Shown here: piece after piece, positions 5,649-10,814 of the stretch
How the letters are laid out: each line of letters opens with the position of its first letter
How positions within the stretch are numbered: the stretch's first letter is position 1
Assembly: GCA_016192885.1 (NCBI GenBank)
Contig: JACPTH010000095.1
Span: 1-10,814, forward strand
Length of the DNA stretch: 10,814 nucleotides
Origin: a bacterium
GTDB lineage: Bacteria > Muiribacteriota > Ozemobacteria > Ozemobacterales > Ozemobacteraceae
Direction: 5' to 3'
The notes under the pieces: generated by a model
Database searches by the model: none
Seen by the model: the letters and a program-made list of their open reading frames with translations, nothing else
What the model was told of the DNA's origin: nothing
Made by a program: the position numbers and the translations under genes

Positions 5649-7079
5649 TTATTCTTTCCACAAAATCCCGGTTCGCAAAAGATTAAGGGCTCTTTGTTGC
5701 TTATCGTCCAGCATGGAAATTACTTTTTCTAGATTCGGGCCTTCCCTATTTCTTAAAAAGGAAATCAAGAATTCCAGAAAAGGTTCCTTTTTTTCCGAAC
5801 ATGAAAAGCTTTCATATGTTGATAAAATAAGGGGAAGGTCATCAGGGTTCGATAATTCCATGAGATAATGAAAAATCTCTCTTAGGGTGTTCGAAGGGGC
5901 CGTTTGACAATATGAAAGAAGGGATTTTAAACCTTCCTCCTTTGGCATTAACAAAGCCCAAAGCCCCTTTGCATTCGTGGCAATGGAAGAATTCGACAAA
6001 TTGAAAAGACGAGAAATACCTTCTCTATTCTTTTGGGAAAAAAGGGAATAGAGCGCGTTTAAACGAATATCCAAAGCTTCGCCATCGCTGGAGGCTAATT
6101 TTTCAAGAATGTCCCCGGTTTTCTCGGAAGAGAAACTTCCAAGAGAAGTCGTAGCCATCAATCTAACCTCGTAAGATGCATCATGGAGCATTCGCCCTAA
6201 ATTCTCGATTCCGATATCGTTAACGGCCTGGGAAGCCGATGCCGCCGCCATTTGTCGAACCCATCTGTCTTCGTGAGAAAGGCCTTCTTGAATCATTGAA
6301 ACGAAAGGAAGACTGAATTCGGATAAATCAACAATCTTAAGAATTAGTTGCGGGAAATCTTCGTGACTGGAACAAATCGATCTAGACTCTTGCAAAATTG
6401 GGCGGGTTTTTTCAGTTTCATGTTTTCGCCAATCTAACCTAATTCTAGCATGCGCCGCGGGAGATTCCGGATTGATGAGAAATCTCAAGAACCCTTCCCC
6501 GCCAATGCTCTTTATCGCAAAAAGCGAAGTTTCCGCAAGTTGGTAATTTTCCACTGAGTCGATTTGCTTCAGCGCCAAATTTAACGCTTTCAAAATCGAA
6601 GGCAAATGGGAAATCTCACCTTCGACGGCAAGAATTTCAATAGCTTTGCTTTTTCGCATAGAGTCAACTTCAGAGTTGACTACTTCAAGAGCAAGGGCGG
6701 AAAGGTCGGGCGGGATTCGCAAGTTTTTTTCAGATCTTGTCGCTACATCAACGATAGCCGCGAGCAATTTCGCCTTGTTTTCCGATCTAGCGGTTCTGAC
6801 GGCTTGAGATAGGCGTTTAAGCAGCTTCCCACCACGTTGCGGATGAAAGAAAAAATACTCTTCAATTCGGTTGACGGCTTTGTTTTGTACGGAGTCAGGC
6901 AGGGTAGGCAAATACTTCAAAAATACCGCCAAGGCAAAACCTCCAAGATCTATTAGGTTGCAGATTTTGCCGTCGAGAGAATCAACATCACATTTTCCCA
7001 ATCCCCGGATTTTTAAGCGTAGTTTTTTTAAATCCCGCTTTAAAGGAATCTTCTCCTGAAGCGGTTTAGTGTCGAGCAT
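5649..7079 (-). CDS. HEAT-repeat protein, unknown function
   Basis: A complete 476-residue, mostly helical protein without signal peptide or membrane segment. The clearest HEAT-like helix pairs lie around residues 256-350: SMIQEGLSHEDRWVRQMAA, then GRMLHDASYEVRLMATTSLG, then LASSDGEALDIRLNALYSLF. The D-x-x-x-VR signature of HEAT units is present twice, and the regions before and after look like more degenerate copies. HEAT arrays are binding scaffolds, so a protein-protein role is likely, but no partner can be named. The first 30 residues are rich in lysine and arginine. The ATG at 7079 follows AAGGA (7087-7091) with seven bases of spacing. It lies 73 bases after the TPR gene and 15 bases before the glycosyltransferase gene, in the same operon. 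Next to a TPR scaffold and an ATPase it may help form a complex; that is inference. Confidence 0.8.
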   Translation of the reverse strand: MLDTKPLQEKIPLKRDLKKLRLKIRGLGKCDVDSLDGKICNLIDLGGFALAVFLKYLPTLPDSVQNKAVNRIEEYFFFHPQRGGKLLKRLSQAVRTARSENKAKLLAAIVDVATRSEKNLRIPPDLSALALEVVNSEVDSMRKSKAIEILAVEGEISHLPSILKALNLALKQIDSVENYQLAETSLFAIKSIGGEGFLRFLINPESPAAHARIRLDWRKHETEKTRPILQESRSICSSHEDFPQLILKIVDLSEFSLPFVSMIQEGLSHEDRWVRQMAAASASQAVNDIGIENLGRMLHDASYEVRLMATTSLGSFSSEKTGDILEKLASSDGEALDIRLNALYSLFSQKNREGISRLFNLSNSSIATNAKGLWALLMPKEEGLKSLLSYCQTAPSNTLREIFHYLMELSNPDDLPLILSTYESFSCSEKKEPFLEFLISFLRNREGPNLEKVISMLDDKQQRALNLLRTGILWKE

Positions 7080-7094
7080 TTGGTTGTCCTTCGA

Positions 7095-7124
7095 AACCGA
7101 AACATCAAATCATTCGATTCGGTT
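7095..7124. repeat. Intercistronic inverted repeat between TPR and HEAT genes
   Basis: AACCGAA (7095-7101) and TTCGGTT (7118-7124) are exact reverse complements around a 16-base loop, close to the HEAT gene's ribosome binding site (7087-7091). On the minus strand a TATAAA box lies just upstream, around 7127-7132, without a good -35. The hairpin could modulate translation of the HEAT protein, but this is weak evidence. Confidence 0.35.
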
Positions 7125-7152
7125 ATTTTATACTTTGATCTTTTTGGAAAGC

Positions 7153-9036
7153 TTAGATATAACTCAATAAGAGATTTAAGCGAGACCGATCAATCTCGTT
7201 GCGAACAAACTCTGAAAGTTTTTTCGTTTCCTTTCTAAGTCGCTCGATTTGAGTCGAGTTTAAGAGTTTTCGAATGGTAATTCCCAAAAGAACCGGGTAA
7301 ATGGAATCGCCGTCGATAGCTTTTTGCCAGAGCATCCAAAATCTCGAAGTTTTGTTTCGCAAAAGACTTGTCATGGCCATAAACGCAAGGGCTTCCGGGT
7401 TTTCCGGGTCTTCCATGGTAACAATGTGAAGCTTTTCAGCTGAAGTTGAAAGGTCCCCCGCATAAAAAAAAGCCTTCCCTAAAAGTAAATGATCCTCCAG
7501 AAAACGCGGATGGTGCCTTCGAACCCGGACGACTAATTCCTCGGCGGTTTCGAGATTTCCGCATGCAAGGGAAAGTTCAAGTCGGGTAACCATTTCAACC
7601 AAGCTTTCTAGGCCGTCTTGAAAACGATCCCAAACTTTAATCGCCTCGTTTGGAGCTCCTTTTAAAATCATTATTCGCGAAAACCAAACGGCAAGTTCTT
7701 CGTCTTGGGGATTTTCCTGAATCAATTTCTTAAAAAGATCACCCGAGCCTTCAAGGTTACCTAACCGCATTAAAATATAACCTTTCAAAAAACGACCATG
7801 GGAATCCTCGGGAAAATTTTTTAACACCGTTTCAAGTTTCCCTAAAGCTGCTTCATAATCCCTTTCGAGGAGCTGAAGTTCTACAATTGCAAGGGATAAT
7901 TCCGGATTTGGGATGGTTTGCGCGATAGAGTCCTCTAAGAATTGCTTCGCTGAAGGGACATTCCCGGCAAGAGCAAGTGATTTCGCCAAGTTGATTCGAT
8001 ATTGAACGTTACTTGGATCGGAACGGTGAATTTGAAAGTAAAGTTCCTTGGCCTCGTCATATTGCCTCGTTTGGAAAAGAAGGTTCGCCAATTCGTTGGC
8101 GATGAAGAGATCATGCGGGTCTTGAGCGCGAAGCTTTTGAAGGGTCTGAACCGCCTCATCAAAAGTTGTTCGCCCGTCGTAAAGACTATCTAGAGCGTCG
8201 AAAACCAGGGTTTCATACGGGCCCGCTTTTTTTATTAGGTCTGAGGCCTCTCCCCTTTTTTTTAAAATCGGAAGACGCCGGGTTAATTCTTCTATTTTAC
8301 CGCGCAAAAGAGGCTGGGAAGGGTCGGACGAAAGGGCTTGCTTGAGATGGGCGATTGCATCATCGACATGTTGGGTTTCAATAAGAATATCAACCATCAT
8401 TATGTGAAAATCAGGGTTTTTAGGCTCTATCATTAGCGCGCGCTTTAAGGAGGTAATTGCTTTGTCCGGTGTTCCTAGTGCCATTTGACAACGGGCAAGC
8501 TTTTCCAGGGATTCGGTGGAATCTGGCACTGCGGCGGAAGCCTTTTTGAGCGAGTCAAGCGCTTCAGAAAACCGTTCGAGTTCCATTAGGATGGTTCCGA
8601 GGGAAAGGGGAAGAGACGGATCTTGGGGAAGCTTTTCGATGAGGAAATTCAACAACTCAACAACCTCGTTTTTTTTTCCAAGAGAGATTAAACATTGAGC
8701 GATCGATTTTTTTACCTCTAGATCGTTGGGTAAAATTCGTTGAGCGTCTTCAAAAATGGAAAGGGCCTTTGCCGCCTCCTCGCGATATAGATGGGCTTTC
8801 CCAAGATTGTACATTGCGGTCGGGTGGTCGACTTGCTCCTGAAGGGCCTTTTGAAGAACTTGAATCGATTTTTCAGGCAACCCCTTTTGCAGATAAGCAG
8901 CGCCAAGGTTAATCAACACATCGACGCAATTGGGGGTAAGTTCCAAAGCCCGATTATACTCTTGGATTGCAAGATCGAACAAACCTTGCTCTTGAAATTC
9001 GACCCCCTGGCGAAAAAGATCCCCGCTTTTTTTCAT
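7153..9036 (-). CDS. Large tetratricopeptide-repeat (TPR) protein, unknown function
   Basis: A complete 627-residue protein built almost wholly of TPR units. Seven consecutive 34-residue repeats occupy about residues 4-240, with clear consensus such as LINLGAAYLQKGLPEKSIQV and MYNLGKAHLYREEAAKALSI. After a linker rich in charged residues (about 241-275), eight or nine more run to about 580, for example NELANLLFQTRQYDEAKELY. The helical C-terminus is rich in Lys, Arg and Glu. No signal peptide or membrane segment is visible, so it is predicted cytosolic. TPR arrays are peptide-binding scaffolds; no enzymatic domain is fused. The ATG at 9036 lies one base after the TGA of the DnaB-like gene, with GAGGAA inside that gene's last codons as the likely Shine-Dalgarno. 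Translation of the two is therefore probably coupled and their products may be partners. The specific role is unknown. Confidence 0.88.
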   Translation of the reverse strand: MKKSGDLFRQGVEFQEQGLFDLAIQEYNRALELTPNCVDVLINLGAAYLQKGLPEKSIQVLQKALQEQVDHPTAMYNLGKAHLYREEAAKALSIFEDAQRILPNDLEVKKSIAQCLISLGKKNEVVELLNFLIEKLPQDPSLPLSLGTILMELERFSEALDSLKKASAAVPDSTESLEKLARCQMALGTPDKAITSLKRALMIEPKNPDFHIMMVDILIETQHVDDAIAHLKQALSSDPSQPLLRGKIEELTRRLPILKKRGEASDLIKKAGPYETLVFDALDSLYDGRTTFDEAVQTLQKLRAQDPHDLFIANELANLLFQTRQYDEAKELYFQIHRSDPSNVQYRINLAKSLALAGNVPSAKQFLEDSIAQTIPNPELSLAIVELQLLERDYEAALGKLETVLKNFPEDSHGRFLKGYILMRLGNLEGSGDLFKKLIQENPQDEELAVWFSRIMILKGAPNEAIKVWDRFQDGLESLVEMVTRLELSLACGNLETAEELVVRVRRHHPRFLEDHLLLGKAFFYAGDLSTSAEKLHIVTMEDPENPEALAFMAMTSLLRNKTSRFWMLWQKAIDGDSIYPVLLGITIRKLLNSTQIERLRKETKKLSEFVRNEIDRSRLNLLLSYI

Positions 9037-9037
9037 G

Positions 9038-10648
9038 TCAAAATTCTTCCTCTCGGGAATCTTTTGAAGACGAAGAATGATGATGAACCGGACGATTTTT
9101 TACTTGCTTGGTATCCTTAAATTTTTGGAGATTTTCGATCATTGCGGTATAGTTCTCTACTTCCTGGGGGGCGCACTCCTTGAATTTCGCATAAGACTCG
9201 AAATACCTAAAGAAAATACGGGAGTTGCTGCTCCCCATCTTATTTTTTGCAAGCATGATCTCGGTGATGGGAATCATGAAATTCTCTTTTCCCCATTGCC
9301 ATTCAAGAAACGGAGTTTCAAAGTCATTGACATAGTCACAGTACAATAGAAAAACCACATACGGGTCATACAATAAACCCATAATTTCCTCGAGGTCTTC
9401 CCTGATCGGTCGGCGGTTACTGATTGCCTTTGGAAGGCCCGCTGACGCAATTATCGTCACCCCTTCGGATGCTGAAAGGCTTTTTAATTCCGCCGAGAGG
9501 TAATTGCATTTTTCATTAAAGCTCATTCTTTCATGTTTAATGGCGATTTTGGAAATCGGATCTATGACTACGGCAACATCGCTTCCGCGCTCAAGTTTCG
9601 TTCTTTTTACGAGCCTCTTTATATCTTCAAGAAAAATCCGACCGTTGGATTCGTCTATTATAAATACTTGCTCTTTCATCTCGGCGACTTTTGTAAGCCC
9701 ATCCTGGCGATGCTTTTCAAAAGCGATATTTGTTACGTACGGATGTTTCACGTAATCAATGGGAACCTCGCAAGCTTGGGCGACGAACTTCGCTGAAATA
9801 TCGATATGATTTAAGTCGAGGCTAAAAAAAAGAACCGAAGTTCCCTGATTAAGAGTTGCTAGATCCCATGCAAGTTGGGTGACAAATGTCGTTTTTCCCA
9901 TTCCAGCACCGGATGCCAGAAGGTAAAACTCTTTTTGAACTCCGTTTAATCGCTCTTGGAAAATCGGGAAGTTGGTTTCGTAGCCAAGGTATCCATGTTT
10001 TTTGGTTTTATTTTCCTGAATTAATTCCCGCATCTCATGGAGATGCATATCGAGATTCCGAATATAACCCGCGCTTCCATGAAGGAATAAAGTTCTTAGC
10101 TCTTGGATACATCCATGCAGTATTTCGAATGCCTCGTTTTCGCTTTTACCAACCTTTTCGGCATACAGGGTAAAGATTCTGTGGGCTTGAATTCGAATGT
10201 TCCGATCTCTTATCCGGTCGATTACGGGGTCTACGTCTTCCAGGAGGGTAATACCTGGCTGAGAAAATGGCGAGGTAAAAAGTTTGTAAACTCTTTCTCG
10301 CCCACCCACCCAGTCAATTTTTAATTTTCCGCCTTTTTTCTCTTCGTTTAGGCGTTTAAGAACGTTTGGTAGATTGAGAGTTTCCCCTGCCGCAATGGAT
10401 TCGATCATCGTGGAAAGGAGAATTCGATTCTCTTCAATTCCCTGGAAATCCGAAACACCAAAATGTTTTTCGTCAAGTTGCTTTCCGACAATGTTCGGGT
10501 CGAAGGCAAAATTAGCAAGAATGCGTTGTTCGTCTAATTCCATATCCGCAAGAAGAGAATCAAGGCTTGAAAAAATAGCATTGTCTTCAGCATCCAAATT
10601 TTGAAATGGTGCCCGTCTTTTTATCTTTATTGATTGCTTTCCACTCAT
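9038..10648 (-). CDS. Divergent DnaB-family (RecA-fold) ATPase
   Basis: Resembles the replicative helicase DnaB in both domains but is probably not the replicative enzyme. About residues 38-185 fit the DnaB N-terminal domain (LDEQRILANFAFDP, NRILLSTMIESIAAGETLNL, then VGG). From about 220 the RecA-like domain has Walker A GAGMGKTT (247-254), FFSLDL where DnaB has SLEM, Walker B VVID (360-363), and TEIMLAKNKMG where DnaB has KQRNG. Three changes matter: the catalytic Glu is Asp278, the Gln of DnaB's IDYLQ is absent (IDPIS), and the DnaB Arg finger is Lys470. ATP binding looks intact; helicase activity is doubtful. The tail is charged with HHHSSSS. I chose ATG 10648, with GGAG at 10658-10661, over ATG 10669, which adds seven residues without a Shine-Dalgarno. 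A RadA- or KaiC-like alternative is less likely because the N-domain fits DnaB. Confidence 0.82.
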   Translation of the reverse strand: MSGKQSIKIKRRAPFQNLDAEDNAIFSSLDSLLADMELDEQRILANFAFDPNIVGKQLDEKHFGVSDFQGIEENRILLSTMIESIAAGETLNLPNVLKRLNEEKKGGKLKIDWVGGRERVYKLFTSPFSQPGITLLEDVDPVIDRIRDRNIRIQAHRIFTLYAEKVGKSENEAFEILHGCIQELRTLFLHGSAGYIRNLDMHLHEMRELIQENKTKKHGYLGYETNFPIFQERLNGVQKEFYLLASGAGMGKTTFVTQLAWDLATLNQGTSVLFFSLDLNHIDISAKFVAQACEVPIDYVKHPYVTNIAFEKHRQDGLTKVAEMKEQVFIIDESNGRIFLEDIKRLVKRTKLERGSDVAVVIDPISKIAIKHERMSFNEKCNYLSAELKSLSASEGVTIIASAGLPKAISNRRPIREDLEEIMGLLYDPYVVFLLYCDYVNDFETPFLEWQWGKENFMIPITEIMLAKNKMGSSNSRIFFRYFESYAKFKECAPQEVENYTAMIENLQKFKDTKQVKNRPVHHHSSSSKDSREEEF

Positions 10649-10657
10649 TTTGCATTG

Positions 10658-10661
10658 CTCC
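10658..10661 (-). promoter_or_regulatory. Ribosome binding site deciding the DnaB-like start
   Basis: GGAG on the minus strand, nine bases ahead of ATG 10648. The in-frame ATG at 10669 has CCCAAAG before it and no Shine-Dalgarno, so the shorter protein (starting MSGKQSIK) is preferred. Confidence 0.6.
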
Positions 10662-10683
10662 ACAAGCATCTTTGGGAAATCCG

Positions 10684-10699
10684 GCGCAATAAATTGCGC
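10684..10699. repeat. Perfect hairpin between the mutase stop and the DnaB-like gene
   Basis: GCGCAA (10684-10689) and TTGCGC (10694-10699) pair exactly around a four-base loop. On the minus strand it is followed by CGGATTTCCC, not a U-run, so it is not a standard terminator. It may protect or separate the mRNA segments of the two genes. Confidence 0.45.
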
Positions 10700-10708
10700 G
10701 AAACCTAA

Positions 10709-10814
10709 CTATAACTGACTTTTGAAGAACTGTTCCCCATATCGGCAAAGTTTCTCAAGAGTGGAGTGATCTTGGGCTTCAGCATAATATCGAACCACCG
10801 GCTCGGTACCTGAA
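10709..10814 (-). CDS. Phosphomannomutase/phosphoglucomutase, C-terminal end only
   Basis: The last 34 codons and the TAG stop (10709-10711) of a gene that enters from the right edge. The visible peptide begins SGTEPVVRYYAEAQD. This is the phosphate-binding SGTEP loop of the C-terminal domain of the alpha-D-phosphohexomutase family, followed by the usual strand and helix. These enzymes move a phosphate between C1 and C6 of hexose phosphates and feed nucleotide-sugar synthesis. VVRYYAEA fits phosphomannomutase/phosphoglucomutase slightly better than GlmM, but the tail alone cannot settle the substrate. It ends about 60 bases before the DnaB-like start on the same strand and is probably the first visible gene of the same operon. 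Confidence 0.85.
   Translation of the reverse strand, partial: SGTEPVVRYYAEAQDHSTLEKLCRYGEQFFKSQL

Noticed and set aside
9077..10604. Plus-strand frames of 73-95 codons antisense to the DnaB-like gene
   Set aside because: They are mirror images of a well-supported gene, without ribosome binding sites or domain character.

Overview
The window is about 10.8 kb of bacterial chromosome with moderate GC content. Every gene I can support is on the minus strand, so transcription runs from high to low coordinates. The organism is probably an uncultured, deep-branching Gram-negative-type bacterium. This rests on a membrane pyrophosphatase with a signal-like N-terminus, a bacterial ComB-family phosphatase, large TPR and HEAT scaffold proteins, and intergenic repeats of the 'TGTCATTGCGAG...' and 'AGATTCCTCG...GGAATG' kinds. 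I cannot name the phylum with confidence.

Region 1 (10814 to 4485) looks like one co-directional operon. It begins with the last 34 codons of a phosphomannomutase/phosphoglucomutase. Next comes a divergent DnaB-family ATPase, then a 627-residue TPR protein whose ATG is one base after the ATPase stop codon. A HEAT-repeat protein and a GT4-type glycosyltransferase follow, the latter 15 bases behind the HEAT gene. The sugar-phosphate mutase at the head and the glycosyltransferase at the tail suggest sugar-nucleotide or surface-glycan work. The ATPase and two repeat scaffolds between them are not a standard part of such clusters. This five-gene arrangement is the best candidate here for an undescribed system. 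A 17-base poly-T tract inside the glycosyltransferase gene could make it an on/off switch.

Region 2 (4484 to 3537) is mostly non-coding. It carries a 'TGTCATTGCGAG'-type palindromic repeat, a small hairpin, and one convincing 37-codon gene (3857-3970) for a single-span membrane microprotein with a strong ribosome binding site.

Region 3 (3536 to 2784) is a complete comB-like gene (2-phosphosulfolactate phosphatase family) with a GTG start. Two inverted copies of a 17-bp repeat lie one on each side of it.

Region 4 (2783 to 2372) is a cluster of different small repeats. Region 5 (2371 to 1) is a nearly complete hppA gene for a membrane-integral, proton-type pyrophosphatase. It carries the lysine that marks the K+-independent subclass and runs off the left edge of the window. 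I found no tRNA, rRNA, CRISPR array, insertion sequence or plus-strand gene.
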